Source: Virgibacillus ndiopensis (GTDB taxonomy: Bacteria > Bacillota > Bacilli > Bacillales > Amphibacillaceae). From it: a DNA stretch of 64,000 nt. Both the position numbers and the translations under genes were made by a program. Location of the stretch: the NCBI RefSeq assembly GCF_900187325.1, contig NZ_FZMZ01000006.1, positions 930,001-994,000 of the forward strand. Reading direction: 5' to 3'. The notes under the pieces were generated by a model that saw only the letters and a list, made by a program, of their open reading frames with translations, ran no database searches and had not been told where the DNA came from. This document shows, one piece after another, positions 33,128 to 46,648 of this stretch (position 1 is the first letter of the stretch; the number at the start of each line of letters is the position of its first letter).

Positions 33128-36100
33128 GTGAGGAAAACGTTTATACCAAAAATATCTAGTATGCTTTGTTTGCTTTTATTCGTCTCGTTACTACCAATCT
33201 CACCTGTGAAAAAGCTTGTAACGAAAGCGGCTGCAACAGAGAACTTCCATTCATCGTTTGAAGCAAACGACCTTCAGCCAACTTGGGAAAATACATCAGA
33301 AGTAGATAGTGAAGGGAAAAAAATGACCTCAGGTGTGATTGGAGAAATTCCTTATGATTCTATTCAAGGGGATATAACGAATAGAGTAGAAGAAGTTACA
33401 GCAAGTGCCAGCAATCCCCCAAATGAAGTGGAAACTAATTTAATTGATCGAAGTACACAGTCAAAATGGCTGGCATTTGAATCGAGTGCATGGATTGAAT
33501 TTTCATTTGCCGAGCCAGAGAAATTAGTCAAATATGCACTAACATCGGCGAACGATGCACCGGGAAGGGATCCGAAAAATTGGACATTTTCGGGATCTAA
33601 TGACAAGGAAAATTGGGTGGAGTTAGATACAAGAACAAATCAAGTATTTGAAGAGAGATACCAAAGAAACGTATTTGAATTTGAAAACGATGAGGCATAT
33701 ACGTATTACCGGTTAACGATTACGGAAAACGCCGGTGAGGGGCTTACCCAATTAGCAGAGGTTGCATTATCTAACGGTGTTGATGTCCCACCGCCACCAC
33801 CATCAGATATGAAAACATATGTTAGTGATGGTCCAACAAGTAGTTATACTGCTAAAACGAGAGTTGGTTGGACAGGTGAAAAAGCGTTAACTTATGAGGG
33901 CAGACATGAAGTCGACGGGGAGGCATATGCGTATAATAAGATTTTTGATGTGAACATTGAGGTTACACCGGAAGCGCAGCTATCCTATTATATCCATCCA
34001 CAGTTCGTTGATCAGGAGCAGACGGATTATTCCAGCACGTATGTGTCGATTGATCTAGCATTTACTGATGGAACCTATTTAAGTGATCTAGGTGTCAAAG
34101 ATCAGCATGGTATTGTGTTAAACCCGCAAAAACAAGGGGAATCAGAGACACTTTATCCGAATCAATGGAACTATAAACGTGCAAAAATTGGCGAACTAGC
34201 TGAGGGTAAAACAATTGATAGAATACTAGTCGCCTACAAGAATCCAGAAGGACCGGGCGTCTTTAAAGGAAGTATTGACGATATTAAAATCGAGGGTAAT
34301 CCGGACCAGGCGACCTACGCAAGCCCAGTTGATTATGTAAACATTTTACGAGGAACAAATTCAAATGGAACATTTTCACGTGGAAACAATTTTCCTGCAG
34401 TAGCTGTTCCACATGGATTTAATTTTTGGACTCCGGCTACGGATGCTGGTTCAACAAGCTGGCTTTATAGTTATCAGCAATCCAATAACGAGAATAACCT
34501 TCCAGAACTAGAGGCATTTTCTTTAAGTCATGAAACAAGCCCTTGGATGGGGGATCGTCAGACATTCCAGGTTATGCCGTCTAGTGGTGATAACCTAAGT
34601 GCTGATCGAAAGAAAAGAGCACTTCCGTTTAAGCATGAAAATGAAATAGCAAAACCGCATTATTATAGTGTGACATTTGAAAATGGTATTCAAACAGAAA
34701 TGACGCCCACGAATCGAGCAGCAATGTTTACCTTCAGATTTACAGATGATACGTCAAACCTTATTTTTGACAATGTAAACAATAATGGTGGCTTAACCTT
34801 ATCCCCGGATAACCAGACAATTACTGGTTATACAGATGTTAAAAGTGGTCTTTCAACAGGAGCAACAAGAATGTTTATTTATGCGACAGTTGATAAGCCT
34901 GTAAAAGATAGTGGCAAATTAACCGGAGAAGGAAGAGATAATGTCACAGGCTATTTGCAATTTGATACATCTGGCAGTGATAAAACGGTTACAATGAAAA
35001 TTGCAACATCGCTACTTAGTGTTGAACAAGCCAAGAAGAACTTGGAACAGGATATTACGCCTGATGCTAGCTTTGAAGACTTAAAGGAACAAGCGAAAGA
35101 CCTTTGGAATAAAAAGCTGCGTATTATTGAAGTAGAAGGGGCATCGAATGATGAGCTCGTAACATTATATTCGAACATGTACCGTCTATTTTTGTATCCA
35201 AACCTAGCCTATGAAAATACGGGTACAAAAGATGATCCTGTTTATCAATATGCCAGCCCATTTTCTGAGGAAGTAGGCGAGAATACCGCTACGGAAACAG
35301 GAGCAAAGATTGTTGAAGGAAAGCCATACGTTAACAATGGTTTTTGGGATACGTACCGAACAACGTGGCCAGCATACACATTGTTGACACCAACAAAAGC
35401 AGGGGAAATGATCGATGGATTCGTCCAACAGTACAAAGATGGCGGTTGGATTTCGAGATGGTCCTCACCAGGATATGCAAATTTAATGGTTGGTACTAGC
35501 TCAGATGTGGCGTTTGGTGATGCCTATCAGAAAGGCGTAACTAACTTTGATGTTGAAGCTTATTATGAATCAGCGATAAAAAATGCCGCTGTTGCAAGTG
35601 AAGATCAAAGTGTTGGCCGCAAAGGATTAGCTACGTCTATCTTTAATGGTTATACAAGTAATTCAACAGGAGAAGGTATGTCTTGGGCGATGGATGGCTA
35701 TATCAATGATTTTGCGATTGCCAACATGGCAAAGGAGCTCATGGAAAAGAAAGGGAAAGATAACCCGAAATACGACCAATATAAAGCAGATTATAATTAC
35801 TATTGGTCACGCGCCCAAAATTATGTAAATATGTTTAACCCAAATACCGAATTCTTTATGGGTAAAAATGCTGCAGGAAAATGGGGAGCTACTTCTGAGG
35901 ATTTTGATCCTCGAGAGTGGGGTGGCGACTACACTGAAACAAATGCATGGAATATGGCGTTTCATGTGCCACAAGATGGACAAGGTTTAGCCAACCTTTA
36001 TGGAGGACGAGATGAACTAGCGAATAAACTCGATGAATTTTTTACAACTCCAGAAACTGCTCAACATCCGGGGCATTATGGTGGTATCATCCATGAAATA

Positions 36101-38239
36101 CGCGAGGCTAGGGATGTCCGAATGGGAATGTATGGACACAGCAATCAGCCAGCTCACCATATCGCATATATGTACAATTATGCTGGCAAGCCGTGGAAAA
36201 CACAGGAAAAAGTTAGTGAGGTGCTATCCCGTCTTTATTTAGGAAGTGAAATTGGTCAGGGATACCCAGGTGATGAAGATAACGGTGAAATGTCTGCATG
36301 GTATATTTTCAGTTCAGCAGGGTTTTATCCGTTACAAATGGGACGCCCGGAATATGCCATCGGTGCACCTTATTTTGAAAAAATGACGATCCATTTAGAA
36401 AATGGTAAGGATCTTGTAATAAAAGCACCAAATGTAAGCAAAAAGAACAAATATGTACAAGGCTTAAAGGTGAATGGCAAGTCTTATAATAAAACAACAC
36501 TACCGCATGACTTGCTAGCTGAAGGGGCAACACTTGAATTTGACATGGGTTCAGAGCCATCTGATTGGGGTACTGGTGAAGATGCATTACCGAAATCTAT
36601 GACAGATAGTTCAACAAATGGTTCCTCCTTACTGCCTGATCCATTAAAAGATTTAACCAATGATGCTGATGGTAAGGTTTATCATAGTGATCAGGGAGTT
36701 GCGAATCGTCTTTTTGATAACAACTCGGAAACAAAATTGACCTTGGAAAGTGATAAACCGTGGATACAATATCAATTTAACGATGGTGGTAAGAGGGCGT
36801 TAATGTACACCATCACTTCAGGTGACAATGACCAGGCAGATCCGAAAAGCTGGACATTATTAGGATCTAACGATGGTAAAAAATGGACAATACTTGACGA
36901 AAAAACGGATATTTCCTTTAAATGGCGTGAATTTTCCAAAGCCTTTATGATTCAAAACCCAGGTGAATATACTTACTACCGTGTTCAAGTAACGAATGGT
37001 GGAGAAGAAGGTTCTACTTCATTTGCAGAAATTGAATTTCTAGGGTTTGGAAATACAAAAGAGAAATTTGAACAAGTGAGAGACCAGTATGAAGGCTATC
37101 GTGACGCTGGTGATATTAAAGGACCACTAGTCAAGCAAATTGATACGAAGCTTAGACAGGCAGAAGATCAGTTCGAAAAAGATCATTTTAAACAGGCAGC
37201 GAAGAAACTCAATGATCTGTTGAAATTCATAAATAAGAAATCTGGAGACATCTCAAAAAATGCGAAAGAAGTGCTAAGTGCAGACGTCAACGCATTAATC
37301 ACTTCTGTTACCAGATTAAACCCAGATGGTAAACCAGGGAAGGGGAAATGGAAATACAAAGATGAGGTAGAACAAGTGCCAATCTTTGAAGTATCCAAGC
37401 TAAGTTCGCCAACTGTTGAACCGGGAGAAAATGCTACAATTTCGGTTCATGTTGCAAATATTGGTTTGCTAGCTGGTGATAAGCAAATTGACTTTTCTTT
37501 TGACGGGGAACTAATAGAAACTAAATCAATTACGATGGAACCTGGCGAAACTAAGGATGTTACTTTTGAGGTAAGTAATGTTCCATTAGGCATCCATCAA
37601 GTCAAAATCAATGAATTAACTGGAACATTAAAAGCGCTTCATGATGGACCGGTTCTGTCACTTAATTTTGAAGATAGTGTAGTGGATGCATCACCATATG
37701 GACATGATGGAAAAATTCATGGCGATGTTTCATTTGTCGAAGGAAAAGTAGGAAATGCCATTCAATTAAATGGTGGCTGGATTGAAATTCCTTCTACTGA
37801 ACTGTTGAATGGTGGAGATGAATTTACAATTGGATTATGGGTTAATCTTGAGGATGCTGGTTCAGATCAGAAGATCATTGGTAAGACCTCTATAGGAGAT
37901 GGGTATGTTCTTGGTGTAGATGGCGGTCTTTATCCTGAAATGTGGGATGATAGTGGAAGCAGATTTAGCTTTAATAATGGCACGATCGCTTCTAACGAAT
38001 GGACACATTTAGCATTGACCTGGAAACAAAACGGACAGGTCACGGGCTACATCAATGGTGAAGAGGTGGCCAGTGTTGCCGCAGGAATGAATCCTATCGC
38101 AGCAAATGATACCCCACTGATTATTGGTGGGGCACCTTGGGGACCTGATGGACTTCAGACAAAAGGTTTGATTGATGAAGTTCGAATCTTTAAAGAAGCA
38201 CTCAGTTCAGATGAGGTAAAGGAGCTTTACACAAATTGA
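33128..38239 (+). CDS. Secreted multidomain GH92 alpha-mannosidase
   Basis: The 1703-residue protein has a signal peptide (about 1-36), a discoidin/F5-8C-like sugar-binding domain (about 65-220), a beta-sandwich linker, and the GH92 catalytic region (about 400-1150) with PHGFNFWTPATDAG, NNGFWDTYRTTWPAYTLL, GYANLMVGTSSDVAFGDAY, QPAHHIAYMYNYAGKPWKT and GDEDNGEMSAWYIFSSAGFYP. GH92 enzymes are calcium-dependent exo-alpha-mannosidases, many acting on N-glycans or yeast mannan. A second discoidin-like domain (about 1185-1310), a helical segment (1315-1395), a CARDB/NEW3-like beta domain (1415-1510) and a LamG lectin-like domain (1515-1700) follow. No LPXTG sortase signal is present, so it is probably secreted. 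GTG start behind GAGGAGG. Confidence 0.9.
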   Translation: MRKTFIPKISSMLCLLLFVSLLPISPVKKLVTKAAATENFHSSFEANDLQPTWENTSEVDSEGKKMTSGVIGEIPYDSIQGDITNRVEEVTASASNPPNEVETNLIDRSTQSKWLAFESSAWIEFSFAEPEKLVKYALTSANDAPGRDPKNWTFSGSNDKENWVELDTRTNQVFEERYQRNVFEFENDEAYTYYRLTITENAGEGLTQLAEVALSNGVDVPPPPPSDMKTYVSDGPTSSYTAKTRVGWTGEKALTYEGRHEVDGEAYAYNKIFDVNIEVTPEAQLSYYIHPQFVDQEQTDYSSTYVSIDLAFTDGTYLSDLGVKDQHGIVLNPQKQGESETLYPNQWNYKRAKIGELAEGKTIDRILVAYKNPEGPGVFKGSIDDIKIEGNPDQATYASPVDYVNILRGTNSNGTFSRGNNFPAVAVPHGFNFWTPATDAGSTSWLYSYQQSNNENNLPELEAFSLSHETSPWMGDRQTFQVMPSSGDNLSADRKKRALPFKHENEIAKPHYYSVTFENGIQTEMTPTNRAAMFTFRFTDDTSNLIFDNVNNNGGLTLSPDNQTITGYTDVKSGLSTGATRMFIYATVDKPVKDSGKLTGEGRDNVTGYLQFDTSGSDKTVTMKIATSLLSVEQAKKNLEQDITPDASFEDLKEQAKDLWNKKLRIIEVEGASNDELVTLYSNMYRLFLYPNLAYENTGTKDDPVYQYASPFSEEVGENTATETGAKIVEGKPYVNNGFWDTYRTTWPAYTLLTPTKAGEMIDGFVQQYKDGGWISRWSSPGYANLMVGTSSDVAFGDAYQKGVTNFDVEAYYESAIKNAAVASEDQSVGRKGLATSIFNGYTSNSTGEGMSWAMDGYINDFAIANMAKELMEKKGKDNPKYDQYKADYNYYWSRAQNYVNMFNPNTEFFMGKNAAGKWGATSEDFDPREWGGDYTETNAWNMAFHVPQDGQGLANLYGGRDELANKLDEFFTTPETAQHPGHYGGIIHEIREARDVRMGMYGHSNQPAHHIAYMYNYAGKPWKTQEKVSEVLSRLYLGSEIGQGYPGDEDNGEMSAWYIFSSAGFYPLQMGRPEYAIGAPYFEKMTIHLENGKDLVIKAPNVSKKNKYVQGLKVNGKSYNKTTLPHDLLAEGATLEFDMGSEPSDWGTGEDALPKSMTDSSTNGSSLLPDPLKDLTNDADGKVYHSDQGVANRLFDNNSETKLTLESDKPWIQYQFNDGGKRALMYTITSGDNDQADPKSWTLLGSNDGKKWTILDEKTDISFKWREFSKAFMIQNPGEYTYYRVQVTNGGEEGSTSFAEIEFLGFGNTKEKFEQVRDQYEGYRDAGDIKGPLVKQIDTKLRQAEDQFEKDHFKQAAKKLNDLLKFINKKSGDISKNAKEVLSADVNALITSVTRLNPDGKPGKGKWKYKDEVEQVPIFEVSKLSSPTVEPGENATISVHVANIGLLAGDKQIDFSFDGELIETKSITMEPGETKDVTFEVSNVPLGIHQVKINELTGTLKALHDGPVLSLNFEDSVVDASPYGHDGKIHGDVSFVEGKVGNAIQLNGGWIEIPSTELLNGGDEFTIGLWVNLEDAGSDQKIIGKTSIGDGYVLGVDGGLYPEMWDDSGSRFSFNNGTIASNEWTHLALTWKQNGQVTGYINGEEVASVAAGMNPIAANDTPLIIGGAPWGPDGLQTKGLIDEVRIFKEALSSDEVKELYTN

Positions 38240-38253
38240 TTTAGTGGTGAACT

Positions 38254-38306
38254 GGACAGGGGGCAGCCCCCTCGTCCTGGGACAAAGGGACTGACCCCAT
38301 GTCCCA
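38254..38306. repeat. Tight REP dimer between the convergent GH92 and GH2 genes
   Basis: Copies at 38254-38277 (GGACAGGGGGCAG, CCCCCTCGTCC) and 38279-38305 (GGGACAAAGGGAC, TGACCCCATGTCCC) share the junction GTCCTGGGAC, also found at 30941 and 42453. Confidence 0.85.
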
Positions 38307-38314
38307 TCCATACC

Positions 38315-38347
38315 AAAAAACTCCGATCCTAATGGGATCGGAGTTTT
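38315..38347. terminator. Bidirectional terminator between GH92 and GH2 genes
   Basis: AAAAAACTCCGATCC and GGATCGGAGTTTTTT are exact complements around a 5-base loop. The A-run and T-run make it functional for both convergent genes. Its right edge is next to the GH2 stop. Confidence 0.9.
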
Positions 38348-38351
38348 TTGG

Positions 38352-42206
<3,855 letters not shown>

Positions 42207-42251
42207 TCATTTTCTCCTCTCAAACGTATTTGAAATCTGTCGAACGCTATA

Positions 42252-42265
42252 GTTAAGCGGTTACA
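42252..42265 (-). promoter_or_regulatory. Candidate cre site upstream of the GH2 gene
   Basis: GTTAAGCGGTTACA on the plus strand matches the cre consensus at 12 of 14 positions and lies about 50 bases before the lacZ start. The remaining spacer up to the LysR gene contains a REP dimer but no clear gene. Confidence 0.45.
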
Positions 42266-42427
42266 TTTTCACCCTCCTTTATTAGTTAGTTAAATTAATT
42301 AAAAAACTTTTCGATTTTATTATAAATTTTAAATGGTGTGCCTTCAAGTAAATATCTGAAAGTTCGTGCTTTTATACTGGTGATTAGTTTTTTTAGGCGT
42401 GACTATTTACTTAGAGGTGGTGTAAAG

Positions 42428-42484
42428 GGGGGGCAGGGGGTCAGTCCCTCTGTCCTGGGACAACGGACCTGTCCCCTTGTCCCG
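42428..42484. repeat. Tight REP dimer overlapping the 3' end of the LysR gene
   Basis: Copies at 42428-42455 (GGGGCAGGGGGTC, AGTCCCTCTGTCC) and 42456-42484 (GGGACAACGGACC, TGTCCCCTTGTCCC) abut with the GTCCTGGGAC junction. The second copy and half of the first lie inside the LysR reading frame. Confidence 0.88.
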
Positions 42485-43349
42485 CGATGGTGATGAATTC
42501 ACGTACTGCGTATGGGAGGTATCGATTCTTTTTCCAGATCATGCCTAATTCCAGATTGACCATGGGCTTGTTAAAAGGGATGGCTACAATATTTTCGTTC
42601 GTAATCTGACTGCAAATTTTGCTCGGCAATAGGGCAATACCCAATTTAGCTTCGACCATTTCAATCATAAAGTCTTTCTGCGAGCTTTCACAGACGATAT
42701 TTGGGTAAAAACCATTATGTTCACATGCCTCTATAATCCGATCATGCAGGGAAAAGTCATGTCTGTACAGGACAAAGGGTTCTTTTTCAATATGGGAAAA
42801 GTCGATTGCTTTTTTGGAGGCTAACGGATTGTCTTTTTGCACGATTAGCATTAACGGATCCTTTAATAGTTTAATTGTTTCAAAGTTTTCTTTTTGGACA
42901 GGGCGATTACAGATTAAACCAATGTCAAGTTCACCTTCAGCAACACCGTTCTTAATTTTATTGCTGCCTACTTCAGTCAATAGTAAATTAATCGAAGGGT
43001 ATGTTTCTTTGTATTTGCTGATTAATTTTGAAAAGAATGCGGCACCTATAATAGGGGGAATTCCAATTTTAATTTCACCTTTTTTTAAGTCAATGACATC
43101 ATTCAGTTCAGAGGTTAAATTTTCAAACGCATCGAGGACATATTTTGCATTGATTAAAAACGCTTTACCAGCGTCGGTTAGATCCAATTGATTGGCTCCT
43201 CTATAAAAAAGTGAAGCACCGAGTTCGGTCTCAAGGTTTTTTATGGTTTTGCTTAATGACGGCTGGGAAATATGAAGCGCCTGGGCCGCCTTGGTAAAGT
43301 TTAATTGTTTGGCAACTTCTGCAAAATAGTTTATCTGCCTTACATCCAT
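42441..43349 (-). CDS. LysR-family transcriptional regulator, probable regulator of malate synthase
   Basis: The protein of about 302 residues starts MDVRQINYFAEVAKQLNFTKAAQALHISQPSLSKTIKNLE, a classical LTTR helix-turn-helix, and continues with an effector-binding domain (LKKGEIKIGIPPIIGAAFF, GELDIGLICNRP). It is divergent from malate synthase G across a 150-base spacer with a palindromic operator candidate. The final 13 residues GQGDRSVVPGQRD are translated from the REP dimer, and the stop TGA lies in the centre of a REP, so the native 3' end was apparently replaced. I choose the ATG at 43349 because AAAGGGGTG precedes it. Confidence 0.88.
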   Translation of the reverse strand: MDVRQINYFAEVAKQLNFTKAAQALHISQPSLSKTIKNLETELGASLFYRGANQLDLTDAGKAFLINAKYVLDAFENLTSELNDVIDLKKGEIKIGIPPIIGAAFFSKLISKYKETYPSINLLLTEVGSNKIKNGVAEGELDIGLICNRPVQKENFETIKLLKDPLMLIVQKDNPLASKKAIDFSHIEKEPFVLYRHDFSLHDRIIEACEHNGFYPNIVCESSQKDFMIEMVEAKLGIALLPSKICSQITNENIVAIPFNKPMVNLELGMIWKKNRYLPYAVREFITIAGQGDRSVVPGQRD

Positions 43350-43390
43350 TAGTGGCACCCCTTTTAAACGATAATATGTAATTTTCCCTA

Positions 43391-43408
43391 TTATACTATA
43401 AGGTATAA
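43391..43408. promoter_or_regulatory. LysR-type operator candidate between the LysR and malate synthase genes
   Basis: TTATAC and GTATAA are exact inverted repeats separated by 6 bases and contain the T-N11-A pattern typical of LysR-family sites. It lies in the divergent promoter region and probably binds the adjacent regulator. Confidence 0.55.
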
Positions 43409-43500
43409 CTGAAAGGAATAACGTTCATGCAAAACATATATTTCTGTTTATGGATGGCACCTATTAGAATAGTAGATAGATGGAAAAGGAGGATTTATAG

Positions 43501-45678
43501 ATGGCAGATTACGTAAAAACAGACAATCTTCAAATTGCAAAAGAGCTGTACGACTTTGTAAATTCAGAAGCGCTTCCGGGTACTGGCCTTGATCGTGAGA
43601 AATTTTGGAATGATTTTAGTAAGCTTGTCACTGATTTGGCTCCTAAAAACAAAGCATTGCTAGTCGAACGAGACAAACTTCAAAACCAAATTGACGCGTG
43701 GCATAAGGAAAACGAGGCATTTGATTTTGAGGCGTACAAAGCATTTTTAGAGGAAATCGGCTATCTGGAGCCTCAGGTAGAGGATTTTACTATTACGACC
43801 GAGAATGTCGATGATGTGATTACCATGCAAGCGGGACCACAGCTTGTAGTGCCAATTGACAATGCGCGCTATGCGATTAATGCTGCTAACGCACGCTGGG
43901 GATCACTTTATGATGCACTTTATGGAACAGATGTAATAAGTGAAGAAGGTGGTGCTGAGAAAAAAGACACCTACAACCCTGACCGCGGTGACAAAGTTAT
44001 TGCTTACGCCAAAGACTTCCTTGATAAAAATGTACCATTAAAAGAAGCATCGCATACAGAAGCAACAAAATATGCAATTATCGATGGGAAATTAGCAGTA
44101 ACACGCAAAAACAACACGACCACGGAGCTTAACGATCCTTCTCAACTTGTTGGGTATCAAGGGGATGCCGATTCACCTACAGCTGTCTTATTGAAACATA
44201 ACGGTTTACATGTCGACATTCAAATCGATCGAAATCATCCGATTGGAAAAACAGACGAAGCGGGTGTGAAAGATGTTTACTTAGAGTCCGCTACCACAAC
44301 TATTATGGACTGTGAAGATTCTGTTGCTGCTGTAGATGCGGAGGACAAAACACTCGTTTACCGTAATTGGCTTGGTCTGAACAAAGGTGATTTAACGTCT
44401 GTATTCACCAAAACTGGAAAAGAAATAACACGTAGATTAAACCCTGATCGAACGTATTCAGGGGCTAATGGTGGAGAAGTCACACTATCTGGTCGTGTGC
44501 TTATGTTTATCCGTAACGTTGGTCACCTGATGACAAACAATGCGATTCTCGATGCAGACGGGCAAGAAATCCCTGAAGGAATAATGGATGGTGTGTTTAC
44601 AAGCTTAATGGCTAAGCACGACCTTTTAGGAAACGGACGATACCAAAATTCTGAGCAGGGGTCCGTTTATATTGTTAAGCCAAAAATGCACGGTTCAAAA
44701 GAAGCTGCTTTTGCTAATGAATTGTTTGATCGCATAGAAGATATGCTCGATATGAAACGCAATACACTTAAGATTGGTGTGATGGATGAAGAACGGCGCA
44801 CCAGCCTGAATTTGAAAAATTGTATGAATAAAGTTAAAGCGAGAATCGTGTTCATTAACACCGGATTCCTAGATCGGACAGGTGATGAAATTCATACGTC
44901 AATGGAAGCAGGCCCCATGATTCGTAAAGGTGAAATGAAAGCCTCTACCTGGCTTGATGGTTACGAGAAAAATAATGTGCGTGTCGGCTTGGATACAGGT
45001 CTTTTGGGCAAAGCACAGATTGGCAAAGGTATGTGGGCAATGCCTGATTTGATGGCTGATATGCTTGAACAAAAGAGCGGTCATTTACATGCAGGAGGGA
45101 ACACTGCTTGGGTTCCGTCACCAACAGCAGCAACATTACACGCGCTTCATTACCATCAAATTGATGTGAAAAAAGTGCAAGAATCACTTGCGAAAGAAGA
45201 AAATGATTATCGTCATGAAATTTTACAGATTCCCGTTGCAGAAAACACGGATTGGTCAGCTGAAGAAATTCAAGAGGAACTGGATAACAGTGCACAGACA
45301 TTGCTTGGTTATGTTGTTCGTTGGGTCGAGCAAGGTGTCGGCTGTTCTAAAGTACCGGATATTAACAATGTAGCACTTATGGAAGACCGTGCAACATTGC
45401 GTATCTCTAGTCAAATGCTTGCAAACTGGCTTCACCATGATATTTGTACAGAAGAACAAATGGTAGACACGTTGAAGCGCATGGCAGCCGTTGTTGACGG
45501 GCAAAATGCTGAAGATGAAAATTATCGTCCAATGGCACCTGACTTCGATAATTCAGTCGCTTTCCAAGCGGCGTACGATCTAGTTTTTAAAGGAAAAGAC
45601 CAGCCAAGCGGCTATACAGAACCAATCCTTCACCAACGACGACTCGAAGCAAAAGAAAAGAACCATGTGAAAAATTAA
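43501..45678 (+). CDS. glcB: Malate synthase G
   Basis: The 725-residue length is typical of the monomeric G isoform. Visible conserved segments include [36 protein letters not shown] with the metal-binding acidic residues, [17 protein letters not shown], and [14 protein letters not shown]. It condenses glyoxylate with acetyl-CoA to malate. Here it is linked to a glycolate oxidase operon, so glycolate carbon would pass through glyoxylate into the TCA cycle. Strong GGAGG ribosome site. Divergent from the LysR regulator; a REP follows the stop by three bases. Confidence 0.95.
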   Translation: MADYVKTDNLQIAKELYDFVNSEALPGTGLDREKFWNDFSKLVTDLAPKNKALLVERDKLQNQIDAWHKENEAFDFEAYKAFLEEIGYLEPQVEDFTITTENVDDVITMQAGPQLVVPIDNARYAINAANARWGSLYDALYGTDVISEEGGAEKKDTYNPDRGDKVIAYAKDFLDKNVPLKEASHTEATKYAIIDGKLAVTRKNNTTTELNDPSQLVGYQGDADSPTAVLLKHNGLHVDIQIDRNHPIGKTDEAGVKDVYLESATTTIMDCEDSVAAVDAEDKTLVYRNWLGLNKGDLTSVFTKTGKEITRRLNPDRTYSGANGGEVTLSGRVLMFIRNVGHLMTNNAILDADGQEIPEGIMDGVFTSLMAKHDLLGNGRYQNSEQGSVYIVKPKMHGSKEAAFANELFDRIEDMLDMKRNTLKIGVMDEERRTSLNLKNCMNKVKARIVFINTGFLDRTGDEIHTSMEAGPMIRKGEMKASTWLDGYEKNNVRVGLDTGLLGKAQIGKGMWAMPDLMADMLEQKSGHLHAGGNTAWVPSPTAATLHALHYHQIDVKKVQESLAKEENDYRHEILQIPVAENTDWSAEEIQEELDNSAQTLLGYVVRWVEQGVGCSKVPDINNVALMEDRATLRISSQMLANWLHHDICTEEQMVDTLKRMAAVVDGQNAEDENYRPMAPDFDNSVAFQAAYDLVFKGKDQPSGYTEPILHQRRLEAKEKNHVKN

Positions 45679-45681
45679 TAA

Positions 45682-45710
45682 GGGACAGAGGGTCAGACCC
45701 CTTGTCCCGC
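45682..45710. repeat. REP copy after malate synthase
   Basis: GGGACAGAGGGTC and GACCCCTTGTCCCGC, followed after two bases by CTTTTTGT. It may act as a terminator, although the T-run is slightly displaced. Confidence 0.8.
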
Positions 45711-45875
45711 TACTTTTTGTCGGAAAAGGGAGAGGGGAATCCTGTTTTGTTAGTTTTTGGATTATTTGAAATATTTTCTTGACTTTGTTATCGTACACTG
45801 CTTAAATAAAAATTGTCTTATCCGATATGTGATCAGCAGACAACGTTTCTACTGTGCAAAAAAGGGGGTATTTAA

Positions 45876-46583
45876 GTGCTCCAAGTTGAGAAAGTATCGA
45901 GAAAAAAGGTATCTGAAATTGTTGTGGAACAGATAGAAGGATGGATTTGTTCTGGTAAGGTTCAACCTGATGAGAAGCTTCCTTCGGTTAGAGAATTATG
46001 TGACATGTTTGAAGTTGGACGCTCCGCAGTACGTGATGCGTTAACAACGTTAAAAGGGAAAGGGCTAGTTGAGGTGAAGCATGGCGAAGGAACCTTTGTC
46101 CTTCCTACTAATACAAATCAGCTTCTTCCTGAAGTATTGCTTATTAGAAAAAGTGATATTAACGAACTATACCAGGTTCGCAAAATTTTAGAGGCTGGTA
46201 TTGTTGAAATGGCTGCTATTCATGCTTCTGTAAGCCAAATAGACTTTATGAAACGAGCGTTGGATGAAATGTTAATGGCTACAACGTTAAAAGGCTGGGA
46301 AGCAGATTACCATTTTCACCAAGTGATCGCAGAAGCTAGTGGTAACCAATTGTTAATTGATCTAATGGAAGCGGTATCAACAACGATGAAAAAAGGAATT
46401 ATGGATACTCATCGTATCATTTTATCAGATGAAAACGTGTCATCTGCGGTGATAGGGCAACATGTCGCAATATACAATGCTATCAAAGAAAGCGCCCCAG
46501 TAAAAGCTCGTGAAGCGATGTTAAGTCATCTTACGTATGTTGAAAAACTGCTGCATCACCATTTGCAGAATTCAAGCGATTAA
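45876..46583 (+). CDS. FadR-subfamily GntR regulator of glycolate use (GlcC/LldR-like)
   Basis: The 235-residue protein has an N-terminal winged helix (VSEIVVEQIEGWICSGKVQPDEKLPSVRELCDMFEVGRSAVRDAL is spread over residues about 9-52) and a C-terminal helical FCD ligand domain with VRKILEAGIVEMAA and histidines at FHQVIAEASGN and the last helices for metal or ligand binding. GlcC and LldR of this branch sense glycolate or lactate. It lies directly ahead of glcE, glcF and glcD and probably controls them. GTG start behind AGGGGG. Confidence 0.87.
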   Translation: MLQVEKVSRKKVSEIVVEQIEGWICSGKVQPDEKLPSVRELCDMFEVGRSAVRDALTTLKGKGLVEVKHGEGTFVLPTNTNQLLPEVLLIRKSDINELYQVRKILEAGIVEMAAIHASVSQIDFMKRALDEMLMATTLKGWEADYHFHQVIAEASGNQLLIDLMEAVSTTMKKGIMDTHRIILSDENVSSAVIGQHVAIYNAIKESAPVKAREAMLSHLTYVEKLLHHHLQNSSD

Positions 46584-46599
46584 ACCATAAGCATAATCT

Positions 46600-46628
46600 G
46601 GGACAAGGGACCTGTCCCCCCTGTCCCA
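46600..46628. repeat. REP copy between the GntR gene and glcE
   Basis: GGGACAAGGGACC and TGTCCCCCCTGTCCC, one extra C in the right arm. The glcE ribosome site AAAGGAGG begins four bases after it. Confidence 0.82.
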
Positions 46629-46648
46629 GTCCAAAGGAGGTACGTAGT

